The translations under genes and the position numbers were made by a program. This document shows, piece by piece, positions 10,556 through 18,786 of a stretch of 64,000 nt of DNA; the stretch's first letter is position 1, and the number at the start of each line of letters is the position of its first letter. Below the pieces are notes generated by a model. That model was not told where the DNA came from and did not search any database. It saw only the letters and a program-made list of their open reading frames with translations. Source of the DNA: Rhizobium sp. BT03 (GTDB lineage: Bacteria > Pseudomonadota > Alphaproteobacteria > Rhizobiales > Rhizobiaceae); assembly GCF_030053155.1 (NCBI RefSeq), contig NZ_CP125645.1, forward strand, positions 1-64,000, in the 5' to 3' direction.

Positions 10556-11812
10556 CTATTTCGCCTCTGCCATTTTGGCCTGGATCTGCTTCATGCCTTC
10601 CTCGCCGCCGATCTGGCCGGAGATCAGGCCCTGGATGACCTGGAAATAGGTGTCGAGCACGGTGCCCGGCAGATAGACGCTCGGATTGTAGCCGACGCCG
10701 CCGGTCGCGGCCGCGAAGATATCCTTCAGCACGGGGGTCGGCGGTTCGACGCCGGCGATTTCGCGCGGATAGATCATCGTGCTCGCCGGATCCTGGGCGC
10801 GCTTCTTCATCACCGCATCCGACAGCATGAAGTCGATCCATTTCATCGCGAGTTCCGGCTGCTTGGAGTTGACGGGCACCAGCCAGCTCCAGCCGACGCC
10901 GCCGGTCGGCATCGCCGCGCCCTTGATGTCGGAAGGCATCGGCGCATAGCCGGCATTGGTGAGGTCGTAGCCTGCCTTGCGGGCATTGGCGGTGAACCAG
11001 GGGCCGGCGACGAACATGGCCGCGCGTTTGTTGAACCAGAGGCGCGAGGCGCCATCGAGATCGAGACCCGCCATTTCCTTTTTGATGTCGCCTGCCTCGA
11101 CCAGTTTCTGCAGCCGGATGGCGCCGGCGGCGACCGAGGGATCATCCCAGGCGATCTCGCGGCGCAGCGCCTTGCCGATCACCTCCTTGCCGCTTGCCGA
11201 TTGCAGCAGGTTGCCGAAGAGATGGCCGGCGCTGCCCGGCGTGCGCGGACCGATGGCGATCGGCTGCAGGCCGGTCTCCTCGATCGATTTCATCAGCGCT
11301 TCGAATTCGCTCCAGCTCGCCGGGATCTTCCAGCCGGCCTGCGCGAAAAGATCCTTGTGATACCAGATGCCAAGCGCGTCGAGGCCATCGGGAACCTCAT
11401 AGATCTCACCGCCGAACTGGCCCTTCAGCTCGGTGTAGAGCCAGGGATAGATCTGGTCCTTCCAGCCGCGCTTTTCATATTGCTCGGTGAGCGGCATGAC
11501 CTGCTTGGCGTTCTTGACGACGCTGATGCGGCCGATGCCTGAATTGGTGAGGATCACGTCCGGTCCGGCATCCGATTGGATCGCCGCCTGTACCGCACCA
11601 TTGCTGATCGTCCCCGTCGGCGGCATGAACTCGACGGTCACGCCGGGATTGGACTTTTCGAAATCGGCTTTGATGCCGTTCCAGAGCTGCGCGACCAGCG
11701 GTTCGGTGATTTGTTCCGGACCCCACATCTTCAGGGTCTCGGCATGTGCCGCCAGCGAACTTGCGGCAAGCATCGCCGCCAGTGCCGTGCTGCGGGCAAG
11801 AAATTTCAGCAT
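10556..11812 (-). CDS. Sugar ABC transporter substrate-binding protein, family 1
   Basis: 418 aa periplasmic binding protein with a clear signal peptide (cleavage probably after LAAHA). The mature start ETLKMWGPEQITEPL and the later GVGWSWLVPVNSKQPELAMKWIDFML are typical of CUT1 sugar-binding proteins. It is encoded 36 bp after the GntR gene on the same strand and before both permeases. The ligand is unknown; accompanying enzymes suggest a sugar, sugar acid or polyol. Confidence 0.92.
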   Translation of the reverse strand: MLKFLARSTALAAMLAASSLAAHAETLKMWGPEQITEPLVAQLWNGIKADFEKSNPGVTVEFMPPTGTISNGAVQAAIQSDAGPDVILTNSGIGRISVVKNAKQVMPLTEQYEKRGWKDQIYPWLYTELKGQFGGEIYEVPDGLDALGIWYHKDLFAQAGWKIPASWSEFEALMKSIEETGLQPIAIGPRTPGSAGHLFGNLLQSASGKEVIGKALRREIAWDDPSVAAGAIRLQKLVEAGDIKKEMAGLDLDGASRLWFNKRAAMFVAGPWFTANARKAGYDLTNAGYAPMPSDIKGAAMPTGGVGWSWLVPVNSKQPELAMKWIDFMLSDAVMKKRAQDPASTMIYPREIAGVEPPTPVLKDIFAAATGGVGYNPSVYLPGTVLDTYFQVIQGLISGQIGGEEGMKQIQAKMAEAK

Positions 11813-11848
11813 TGTTCCCTCCTCCGGGCCGCTCCTCGACCCATATTT

Positions 11849-12553
11849 TCAGTTGCTGAAGGAGACCTCCCTCTCCTTCACCTCCGTCGGATAACCCTTC
11901 TGAAAGCGCGCCATCACCGCCTGCTGGACGTCGCTGATATGCGCGTGCATCAGCGCCTTGGCGCGGGCAATATCGCGCGCTCGGAAAGCCTGCAGGATCT
12001 GATCGCGCTCCTCGGCCGCCCTTTCGGCCAGGTCGCGGCTCTCATTGGCGATCGAACGGCAGATCTGGATCTGCAGCGCGAGCCGCGCCAGCGTCTCGAT
12101 CAGCGGCAGGCTTCCCGACAGCTCGGCGATGGTCTCGTGAAATTCCTTGTCGCGGATGCCATAGGTTTCCATGTCGCCGCGGCGCAGCGCCGCCACCGCC
12201 TCGTCCAGGATGCGTTCGAAGCCTGAAATGTGCCGGTCGCTCATCTGCGGAACGGCGAGCTCGACGGCGAAGCATTCGAGCGTCTTGCGCAGATTGTAGA
12301 GGTCGTCGATCTCCTTCGGCGTGAAGCTGCGCACGAAAAAGCCGCGATAGGGCTTGATCTCGATCAGCCCTTCCTTGGCAAGCGTGCCGATCGCCTCGCG
12401 GAACGGCGTGCGGCTGACCTGCAGGCGTTCCGTCAGTTCCTTTTCATCGATCGACACGCCGCTCGGCAGCTCGCCGGAGACAATCAGGCGAACGATTTCC
12501 TCGTAGATCCGCTCGCGAAGGGTGAGGTGGCGCGGTGCGTTCATGGTCTCCAT
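11849..12553 (-). CDS. GntR-family regulator, FCD subgroup
   Basis: 234 aa. The winged helix-turn-helix occupies about residues 8-75 (LRERIYEEIVRLIVSGELPSG; ELTERLQVSRTPFREAIGTLAKEGLI), followed by an all-helical FCD ligand domain with the metal-site pattern DKEFHETIAE and a late His (AHISDVQQAV). FCD regulators usually respond to an acid or sugar acid. It is the first gene of the minus-strand sugar ABC operon and diverges from the Tm-1-like pair, so it probably controls both. The ATG at 12544, nine bases inside, is an equally possible start. Confidence 0.88.
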   Translation of the reverse strand: METMNAPRHLTLRERIYEEIVRLIVSGELPSGVSIDEKELTERLQVSRTPFREAIGTLAKEGLIEIKPYRGFFVRSFTPKEIDDLYNLRKTLECFAVELAVPQMSDRHISGFERILDEAVAALRRGDMETYGIRDKEFHETIAELSGSLPLIETLARLALQIQICRSIANESRDLAERAAEERDQILQAFRARDIARAKALMHAHISDVQQAVMARFQKGYPTEVKEREVSFSN

Positions 12554-12583
12554 TTCCGTCTGGCGTTCGTGATTTAAGTATGC

Positions 12584-12602
12584 AATATACGAAAGAATAT
12601 AC
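12584..12602. promoter_or_regulatory. Candidate GntR operator region
   Basis: The AT-rich divergent gap contains two copies of AATATAC (12584-12590 and 12596-12602), 12 bp apart and so about one helical turn. This AT-rich island lies between the GntR start and the Tm-1-like gene and would cover both promoters. Assignment is by position and symmetry only. Confidence 0.35.
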
Positions 12603-12674
12603 AATATGGAAAATACAAAATCGGAAATTTTATCGAAAACACACAGAGAAAGTTCAAAAAGAGGAGGAAAACCA

Positions 12675-13886
12675 ATGGGAAAGGTCTATGTCGTCGGCAC
12701 CTGCGACACCAAGGGAGCGGAACTGAATTACGCCCGGGAGGTGGTTCGTACGGCCGGCGCCGATGCCGTGCTGGTCGATGTCGGCACAGTTGGGGAGGGT
12801 GCCGAAGCCGACATACGGGCGCGCGAAGTCGCCGAATTTCATCCCGAGGGTGCGGCGGCCGTGCTCGGGCAGACCGATCGGGGAACGGCGGTCTCGGCCA
12901 TGGCCAAGGCGCTGACGGCATTCCTCAGATCGCGGGATGATATCGGCGCCGTTCTCGGCCTCGGGGGGACCGGCAATACCGCGCTGGTGACGGAGGCGAT
13001 GCGCTCGCTTCCGATCGGCCTGCCGAAACTCATGGTCTCGACGGTCGCCTCAGGCAATGTCGCGCCCTATGTCGGACCGAACGATCTGACCATGATGTAT
13101 TCGGTCGTCGATGTCGCCGGCCTGAACGCGATCTCGCGCAAAGTGATCGGCAATGCGGCGAACGCTGCGGCCGGCATGGCCTGCAACCCCATTCCCGCGT
13201 CGAGCGACGATCGGCCGGGTATCGGCATGACCATGTTCGGTGTCACCACGCCTTGCGTCACGCAGGCGCGCGAGATGCTCGGCAAGACGCATGAACTCTA
13301 CGTCTTCCATGCGACCGGCGTCGGCGGGCAGTCGATGGAGAAACTTGCCGATTCCGGCCTGCTGCAGGGCGTGATCGACGTGACGACGACGGAGGTTCCC
13401 GACCTTCTCGTCGGCGGTGTCTTTCCGGCGACCGAGGATCGCTTCGGCGCCATCATCCGCACCGGCCTGCCCTATGTCGGTTCGGTCGGCGCCGTCGACA
13501 TGGTCAATTTCGGCGCGCGGGAAACCGTCCCGGCGCCTTTCCGCGACCGCAGGCTTCACGTCCATAATGCACAGGTGACGCTGATGCGCACCACGCCGGA
13601 GGAAAACGCCAGGATCGGCGCCTTCCTCGTCGAAAGGCTCAACCGGATGCAGGGTCCGGTCCGCTTCCTGCTGCCGCTCCAGGGCGTTTCGGCGATCGAT
13701 GCCGCCGGCCAGCCATTCCACGATCCTGAAGCCGATGCGGCGCTGTTTTCAGCCATCCGAAACGGCTGGCGCGATGCGCCGAACAGGCGCCTTGTCGAGA
13801 TCGACGCCCATATCAACAGCCCGGAATTCGCTGCGGCACTCGTTTCCAATTTCCACGATATCCATGCCCCAAGGAGAGAGTTTTGA
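12675..13886 (+). CDS. Tm-1-like ATP-binding domain protein (UPF0261)
   Basis: 403 aa, matching what I know of UPF0261, the family of the N-terminal domain of the tomato virus-resistance protein Tm-1. Visible conserved stretches are [12 protein letters not shown] at the N-terminus, the glycine-rich [30 protein letters not shown], and [13 protein letters not shown]. The start at 12675 follows an excellent AGAGGAGGAAAACC; the longer frame from 12606 adds an unlikely Lys/Ser-rich tail. The stop overlaps the TTG start of the next gene. Family biochemistry is unknown to me. The bacterial context (GntR, sugar importer, dehydrogenase, cupin) points to a catabolic enzyme. Confidence 0.88.
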   Translation: MGKVYVVGTCDTKGAELNYAREVVRTAGADAVLVDVGTVGEGAEADIRAREVAEFHPEGAAAVLGQTDRGTAVSAMAKALTAFLRSRDDIGAVLGLGGTGNTALVTEAMRSLPIGLPKLMVSTVASGNVAPYVGPNDLTMMYSVVDVAGLNAISRKVIGNAANAAAGMACNPIPASSDDRPGIGMTMFGVTTPCVTQAREMLGKTHELYVFHATGVGGQSMEKLADSGLLQGVIDVTTTEVPDLLVGGVFPATEDRFGAIIRTGLPYVGSVGAVDMVNFGARETVPAPFRDRRLHVHNAQVTLMRTTPEENARIGAFLVERLNRMQGPVRFLLPLQGVSAIDAAGQPFHDPEADAALFSAIRNGWRDAPNRRLVEIDAHINSPEFAAALVSNFHDIHAPRREF

Positions 13887-14707
13887 CCCGTATCGACAGA
13901 AACGACATTCTGACCAAGCTTCGCCGCAAGATCGCCGAGGGCCGCCCGATCATCGGCGGCGGCGCCGGTACCGGCCTTTCCGCCAAGAGCGAGGAGGCCG
14001 GCGGCATCGATCTGATCGTGATCTACAATTCCGGCCGTTACCGCATGGCCGGGCGAGGCTCGCTCGCCGGCCTGCTCGCCTATGGCAATGCCAATGAGAT
14101 CGTCAAGGAGATGGGCCGCGAGGTCCTGCCGGTCGTGCGCCACACGCCGGTGCTCGCCGGCGTCAACGGCACCGATCCTTTCATGCTGCCCGATTTCTTC
14201 CTCGACGAATTGAAGGCGATGGGTTTTGCCGGCATCCAGAACTTTCCCACCGTCGGCCTGATCGACGGTACCTTCCGCGCCAATCTCGAAGAAACCGGCA
14301 TGGGCTTCGATCTGGAAATCGACATCATCGCCCGCGCCCACGCCAAGGACATGCTGACGACCCCTTATGTCTTCAGCAGCGAGGACGCTATAGCCATGAC
14401 CAAAGCCGGCGCCGATATCGTCGTCTGCCATCTCGGCCTGACCACGGGCGGCGCCATCGGTGCCGAAACGGCGCTGACGCTCGACGGATGCGTGGAGAAG
14501 ATCAATGCATGGGCCGATGCCGCGCGGTCGGTGCGCGACGACGTCATCGTACTCTGCCATGGCGGACCGGTCTCCATGCCGGCGGATGCCGCCTATGTGC
14601 TCGCCCGCTGCAAGGGCTGCAACGGTTTTTACGGCGCAAGTTCGATGGAGCGCTTGCCGACCGAGGTCGCGATCCGGGCGCAGGTCGAGGACTTCGCCAA
14701 GATATAG
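13883..14707 (+). CDS. TIM-barrel protein, Tm-1 C-terminal / phosphoenolpyruvate-hydrolase-like
   Basis: 274 aa, matching the TIM-barrel half that is fused to UPF0261 in plant Tm-1 and often labelled phosphoenolpyruvate hydrolase-like. Conserved patches are [51 protein letters not shown], and [14 protein letters not shown]. Translation starts at a TTG inside the previous stop (TTGA) with Shine-Dalgarno AAGGAGAGAG, so the two proteins are made in a coupled way and probably work as a complex. Catalytic activity is inferred from family labels only. Confidence 0.86.
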   Translation: MTRIDRNDILTKLRRKIAEGRPIIGGGAGTGLSAKSEEAGGIDLIVIYNSGRYRMAGRGSLAGLLAYGNANEIVKEMGREVLPVVRHTPVLAGVNGTDPFMLPDFFLDELKAMGFAGIQNFPTVGLIDGTFRANLEETGMGFDLEIDIIARAHAKDMLTTPYVFSSEDAIAMTKAGADIVVCHLGLTTGGAIGAETALTLDGCVEKINAWADAARSVRDDVIVLCHGGPVSMPADAAYVLARCKGCNGFYGASSMERLPTEVAIRAQVEDFAKI

Positions 14708-14781
14708 GCGCGGTTTGGACCGGCCGTACGCCAGCTGTCGGCGCCTGCGTTGGGGGCGCCGGCGGCGAAGAGCCATAGTGG

Positions 14782-15627
14782 TCAGCCGCCGGTTTCCGCC
14801 AGGATCTCATCCAACTGACTGACGAGCATGCGGCTGCCCTTGACGTCGTCCGCCAGCCTGGCAAAAACCTCCGCCATGCCCCGAAAAATCGTCGCAGCCG
14901 GATCGTCTTCTCCGAGGAAATCGGCGATCTCCTGCATTTCGGCGACCCAGCGATAGGCTTTCGGATACATGTCGGGAATGGATTTCGAGAGCTTGCGGTC
15001 GACATCGGGAAGGCTTTCGGCAAGTTCGGCCTTCAGGCTTTCGGCAGCACCCGAGCGCGATGCGGCAAGCAGCATCGCCGCGCCGAGGCCGGTAAATCCC
15101 TTGTTGATGCCGGCGTAACACATCTTCAGCGCCGAAGCTGCGCCAAGCGGCCCGTCGAGTCTGCGGACCTTGAGGCCGTAATCTTCGAGCAGCCTGCTTC
15201 GCTCGGCGCTATCGCCGCTGACATAAAGGGTCGGGCCTGGTTTGCCGGTAACCGGAGGCCCGCCGATGATGGCGCCGTCCAACACGTCCACCGTGCCGCC
15301 GCCGAACCGTGCCGCCAATGCCTGCATGGTTTTCGGCGCAATCGCGTTGAGGTCGATGAAGGGCGGCGGCGCCTGTACCCCCGACGATATGTCCGCGATG
15401 AACTCGGCAACGCCGATCGCTTCCGCCGGCGGAACGATCGACAGGATGAGCGCGGCCTTCGCCAGATCCTGCCTGCCGACCGGCACCATGCCGGCGGCCG
15501 CAGCCCGTGCGATCGTCTGTTCACTGCGGCCTTCGAGGCAGGTCCGCACCGTGGCGCCATGGTCGATAAGCCGTTTGGCGACAGCGCTTCCCATGGCGCC
15601 CGCTCCGATAATCGCAAAATCCTGCAT
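14782..15627 (-). CDS. NAD(P)-binding dehydrogenase with DUF1932-like C-terminus
   Basis: 281 aa. The N-terminal Rossmann fold of the 6-phosphogluconate/beta-hydroxyacid dehydrogenase superfamily is clear (FAIIGAGAMGSAVAKRLIDHG). FIDLNAIAPKTM and DGAIIGGPP are the substrate-binding region, and KMCYAGINKGFTGLGAAML includes the likely catalytic Lys. The C-terminal helical half resembles DUF1932. Start chosen behind ATGAGG; the longer frame adds 8 residues. It is convergent with the Tm-1-like pair and may oxidise an intermediate of that pathway, but is not on the same transcript. Confidence 0.82.
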   Translation of the reverse strand: MQDFAIIGAGAMGSAVAKRLIDHGATVRTCLEGRSEQTIARAAAAGMVPVGRQDLAKAALILSIVPPAEAIGVAEFIADISSGVQAPPPFIDLNAIAPKTMQALAARFGGGTVDVLDGAIIGGPPVTGKPGPTLYVSGDSAERSRLLEDYGLKVRRLDGPLGAASALKMCYAGINKGFTGLGAAMLLAASRSGAAESLKAELAESLPDVDRKLSKSIPDMYPKAYRWVAEMQEIADFLGEDDPAATIFRGMAEVFARLADDVKGSRMLVSQLDEILAETGG

Positions 15628-15764
15628 GTGAACCTCATGGTGTGACGGCATCGCATGAGAGCTATGGCCGATCGGGCCGCCGTCAACTGCGACAAGTCGG
15701 CGGAACTCTCGTGTTGAAGGGGCGTTTCCGTCCGCCCCGCCGATGCGTGGTTGCGCATTTCGGT

Positions 15765-15778
15765 TTGATTTTGGTCAA
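15765..15778. promoter_or_regulatory. FixK/FnrN-type anaerobox
   Basis: The sequence TTGATTTTGGTCAA fits the rhizobial anaerobox TTGAT-N4-(A/G)TCAA in both half sites. It lies 64 bp before the universal stress protein start, a normal distance for activation by FixK, FnrN or FNR under low oxygen. No other perfect copy was seen in the window. Confidence 0.75.
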
Positions 15779-15842
15779 AGCAGACACGGTCGATACGGGT
15801 ATGATCGGGGCGGCTATCTGCATTCTCAGGACATGGATCTCA

Positions 15843-16310
15843 ATGTATCGGACGATCATCTGCGGCATCGGCATGGGTTCCAGGCAAACGGCAAACCGGC
15901 TGTTGCGCCGGGCGGCGGCGCTGGTGGAGGAAGGCGGCAGCATCGTTGTCGTGCACGTCGTCGAAAATATCCCGCACCGTCACCTGATGGAGCTTCCCGA
16001 GGAATTCGAAACGACTGCCATCGCCGATGCGGAAAGGAAACTTGCAGCGCTCTGCAAGGAGCTTGGGATTCCGGCGACGATCGAGGTTCGCGTCGGCACC
16101 GCCGCCTCCCTGCTCGTCACAGTCGCCAGGGAGACGTCGGCCGATCTTATTCTGCTGTCATCGCATGTGCTCGATATCACCGACTACGTCTTCTCCTCGA
16201 TCGTCGACAAGGTCGTGCGCCACGCCGGATGCTCGGTTCTCATTGATCGGCGTTTCGATTGCAGGCACTCCGGCGCGGAGTCGCAAGCGGAAGACACAGC
16301 GCTGCTCTAA
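15843..16310 (+). CDS. Universal stress protein, UspA family
   Basis: 155 aa single-domain Usp fold. It has the first beta strand (RTIICGIGMGSRQTANRLLRRA), the central VVVHVVENIPHRHL, and near the end SADLILLSSHVLDITDYVFSSIVDKVVRHAGCSVLI. This occupies the place of the nucleotide-binding G-2x-G-9x-G-(S/T) motif but lacks its glycines, so ATP binding is doubtful. The open frame extends upstream to 15642, but the anaerobox and the domain start favour 15843. It precedes cbpA by 93 bp in the same direction. Confidence 0.85.
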   Translation: MYRTIICGIGMGSRQTANRLLRRAAALVEEGGSIVVVHVVENIPHRHLMELPEEFETTAIADAERKLAALCKELGIPATIEVRVGTAASLLVTVARETSADLILLSSHVLDITDYVFSSIVDKVVRHAGCSVLIDRRFDCRHSGAESQAEDTALL

Positions 16311-16403
16311 TCCAATGCAGTCTCCCCTCCCCAGCGGCGGCCTGAGAGCCTATATCTCTGCTAAGCCAACCGGCAGTATCGACTGCCCTGACCGGAGATA
16401 TGC

Positions 16404-17318
16404 ATGAGCCAGGATCCCTATGAGCTTCTGGGCGTGAAACGGGATGCGACGCAGAAGGATATTCAAAGCGCCTTCCGCAAGCTCGCCAAGAAACTTCACC
16501 CCGACCTTAACCCCGGCGACAGAAAGGCCGAGGAGCGGTTCAAGGAAATTTCGACCGCCTACGAGATCTTGAGCGACGAGGAAAAACGCGGACGCTTCGA
16601 TCGCGGCGAGATCGATATGACGGGCGCCGAGCGGGCGCAGCGCAGCTATTACCGCGACTATGCCTCGGCGAGCGGTCCCGGTAATCCCTACCGCAACAGT
16701 TCCGGTTTTGCCGATTTCGCCGATGCCGATAATTCCTTTGCCAATTTCTTTTCGCGCCGCGCCGGCGGAGGGAGGATGCGCAGCCAGGGCCAGGACCGGC
16801 GTTTCTCCATGGAGGTCGATTTTCTCGAGGCGGTCAACGGCACCCGGACCGAGATCAAACTGCCGGACGGGCCGCAGCTCGATGTGCAGATCCCGCCCGG
16901 CACCCGCGACGGCCAGACCTTGCGACTGCGCGGCAAGGGCGAGCCGGGCATTGCAGGCGGGCCGCCGGGCGATGCCCTCATCGAAATCCGCGTGGGGCCT
17001 CACCGCTTCTTCACGCGCGACGGCGACGACATCCGCCTGGAGCTGCCGATCTCGCTTGGCGAGGCGGTGCTCGGCGGCAAGGTCCGCGTACCGACACCGT
17101 CGGGACCGGTCAACCTGACGCTGCCCCCGCACTCGAATGCCGGCAAGGTCCTGCGTCTCAAGGGCAAGGGTGTCGCTACACGCGGCGGCGGGCACGGCGA
17201 CGTCTATGTCGCCCTGAAGATCGTGCTGCCCGACAATCCCGACGAACGGCTGACGTCTCTGATGAAGGAATGGGCGACGGCAAATTCATACGATCCGAGG
17301 AAGAACATGGAGGCTTGA
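16404..17318 (+). CDS. cbpA: DnaJ-class co-chaperone CbpA
   Basis: 304 aa, close to E. coli CbpA (306). The J domain occupies residues 1-70 with the HPD motif (KLHPDLNPGDR). A Gly/Phe-poor linker follows, then two C-terminal substrate-binding domains (VDFLEAVNGTRTEIKLPDG; PPGTRDGQTLRLRGKGEPG; RVPTPSGPVNLTLPP). The DnaJ zinc finger is absent, as expected for CbpA. It stimulates DnaK and may bind DNA. Shine-Dalgarno CGGAGATATGC. It sits next to cbpM, which encodes its modulator. Confidence 0.93.
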   Translation: MSQDPYELLGVKRDATQKDIQSAFRKLAKKLHPDLNPGDRKAEERFKEISTAYEILSDEEKRGRFDRGEIDMTGAERAQRSYYRDYASASGPGNPYRNSSGFADFADADNSFANFFSRRAGGGRMRSQGQDRRFSMEVDFLEAVNGTRTEIKLPDGPQLDVQIPPGTRDGQTLRLRGKGEPGIAGGPPGDALIEIRVGPHRFFTRDGDDIRLELPISLGEAVLGGKVRVPTPSGPVNLTLPPHSNAGKVLRLKGKGVATRGGGHGDVYVALKIVLPDNPDERLTSLMKEWATANSYDPRKNMEA

Positions 17319-17320
17319 TC

Positions 17321-17644
17321 GTGGATGATCTCGAATTCCGTCTTTGCTTGAAAATCGATGTCGTCCAGCTCGATCTCTGGGTCGAACAGGGCTGGCTGAT
17401 CCCGGAGATGTCGAATGAAGGACGGCAGTTTCATGACGCCGACGTCGCGCGCGCCCGGCTCATCCTGGACCTGATGGGCGACATGGGCGTCAACGAAGCC
17501 GGCGTCGATGTCGTCATGGATCTGGTCGACCAATTGTACGGCCTGCGGGGAACGATGGACAGGCTGGTGACCGCCATCGGCAGGCAGGAGCGGGATGTTC
17601 AGCGCCGGCTGTTCGAGAGCCTCGAGGATATCGACCGGTTTTAG
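17321..17644 (+). CDS. cbpM: Chaperone modulator CbpM
   Basis: 107 aa MerR-like winged-helix fold protein. It starts at a GTG 3 bp after the cbpA stop, with GGAGG (overlapping the end of cbpA) upstream. The core is LWVEQGWLIPEMSNEGRQFHDADVARARLILDLMGDMGVNEAGVDVVMDLVDQLYGLR, typical of CbpM. In E. coli CbpM binds the CbpA J domain and inhibits it. The overlap of the Shine-Dalgarno with cbpA implies coupled synthesis. Confidence 0.88.
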   Translation: MDDLEFRLCLKIDVVQLDLWVEQGWLIPEMSNEGRQFHDADVARARLILDLMGDMGVNEAGVDVVMDLVDQLYGLRGTMDRLVTAIGRQERDVQRRLFESLEDIDRF

Positions 17645-17807
17645 ACGTGCACCTGCGCGAATGGTTTTGATCGCCTGCTTCTATGGCGGCTATGGCTGCG
17701 ACAATGCAGGTCATGCCACCAGATCGGAGATAGTTGTAGCCTGGGGAATGCACGTCAACTGGTCATGATTGCCTGAGCATGCTACCATCTGCACTTGGGG
17801 GCCTGTC

Positions 17808-18002
17808 ATGTCTGAATTGCTTCAAAAAGCATCGGGGCAGAGCGATCCGCGCGCGAAGCGCCGGGCGGAAATGCTGGCTTTCCTTGTTCTTGCATTCGGA
17901 ATATGGCCTCTGGTGGCCGTCGGTGTCGTTGGCGGCTATGGCTTCCTCGTCTGGATGTTTCAGATCATTTACGGCCCTCCGGGGCCGCCGGCCGGACATT
18001 GA
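17808..18002 (+). CDS. napE: Periplasmic nitrate reductase small membrane subunit NapE
   Basis: 64 aa. A charged N-terminal half (DPRAKRRAEMLAF) precedes one long membrane segment (LAFLVLAFGIWPLVAVGVVGGYGFLVWMFQIIYGPPG) characteristic of NapE. It is the first gene of the nap set and lies 3 bp before napF. Its role in nitrate reduction is not settled; it is not catalytic. The 163 bp upstream hold no perfect anaerobox; only a half site (TTGAT at 17667-17671) is seen. Confidence 0.88.
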   Translation: MSELLQKASGQSDPRAKRRAEMLAFLVLAFGIWPLVAVGVVGGYGFLVWMFQIIYGPPGPPAGH

Positions 18003-18005
18003 GCC

Positions 18006-18509
18006 ATGTCCCAAGCGCCGATGTCGCGACGTCAATTCCTTTCAGGCCGGCCGCCAATGGCCGATCATCGGGTTTGCCCGCCGGGAGCCTCGATGGAAAC
18101 CCTTGCCGCGGCATGCACGGCGTGCGGACGATGCGAGGAACGCTGTCCGACCAACATAATCCGCCTCGTGGGCGGATTGCCATCGCTCGACTTTACCAGA
18201 GGCGAATGCACCTTCTGCGGTGAATGCAAGGCAGCGTGCCCTGAACCCGTCTTCGCGGCGGACCGGGTCGATCGCTTTGCCCATGTTGCTGCGGTCGGCG
18301 ATACCTGCCTGGCAAGGCAGGGCATCACCTGCCAGTCCTGCGGAGAAGCTTGCCCTCAGCAGGCGATCCGTTTCCGGCCCCGTATCGGCGGCCCGTTTCT
18401 TCCCGAGCTGCGCGCCGACCTCTGCAACGGATGCGGGGGATGCATTGCCGGATGTCCAGTCAGCGCCATCACGCTGCAGCCACGCAGCATGGAGGTGGCC
18501 GATGCCTGA
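18006..18509 (+). CDS. napF: Ferredoxin-type maturation protein NapF
   Basis: 167 aa cytoplasmic iron-sulfur protein. It has four cysteine clusters: CTACGRCEERCP, CTFCGECKAACP, CQSCGEACP (preceded by a further Cys in TCLARQGITC), and CNGCGGCIAGCP, consistent with three to four [4Fe-4S] centres. The N-terminus SRRQFLSGRPP resembles a twin-arginine motif but NapF is known to stay in the cytoplasm. It is thought to help load the NapA iron-sulfur centre. It overlaps napD by 8 bp. Confidence 0.92.
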   Translation: MSQAPMSRRQFLSGRPPMADHRVCPPGASMETLAAACTACGRCEERCPTNIIRLVGGLPSLDFTRGECTFCGECKAACPEPVFAADRVDRFAHVAAVGDTCLARQGITCQSCGEACPQQAIRFRPRIGGPFLPELRADLCNGCGGCIAGCPVSAITLQPRSMEVADA

Positions 18510-18786
18510 GCGAGGCCAGCGCTATCATATATCGAGCGCCGTGGTCGCGACCATGCCGGCCCGCACCGAGGCGGTTCTCGAGGAAATCGCCAAAATGCCA
18601 AGCGTGGAAGTTCACGGTCAAGCCAATGGCAAGATCGTCATCGTCATCGAGGGAACGAGCACGGGCATGCTCGGCGATCGTCTGTCGCAAATCTCGCTCC
18701 TGGACGGGGTGATCGCGGCGAACATGGTGTTCGAGCATGTCGAGGAGGAGATGCAAGGCCATGACGGGAGAATTGAGCAGGCGTGA
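18502..18786 (+). CDS. napD: NapA-specific chaperone NapD
   Basis: 94 aa ferredoxin-fold chaperone that binds the NapA twin-arginine signal and delays export until cofactor loading. Family features are [31 protein letters not shown] and [37 protein letters not shown]. It starts within the napF end and overlaps napA by 26 bp. Confidence 0.92.
   Translation: MPERGQRYHISSAVVATMPARTEAVLEEIAKMPSVEVHGQANGKIVIVIEGTSTGMLGDRLSQISLLDGVIAANMVFEHVEEEMQGHDGRIEQA

Noticed and set aside
9561..10841. Longer open frame extending the MalF-type permease upstream to 10841
   Set aside because: The extension runs antiparallel-like through the binding-protein gene in another frame, is Arg-rich and has no membrane or family features.
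12606..12674. Upstream ATG for the UPF0261 gene
   Set aside because: It has no ribosome site and adds a Lys/Ser tail; AGAGGAGGAAAACC before 12675 is decisive.
15681..15760. Promoter elements further upstream of the stress protein
   Set aside because: No convincing -35/-10 pair; the anaerobox is the only clear signal.
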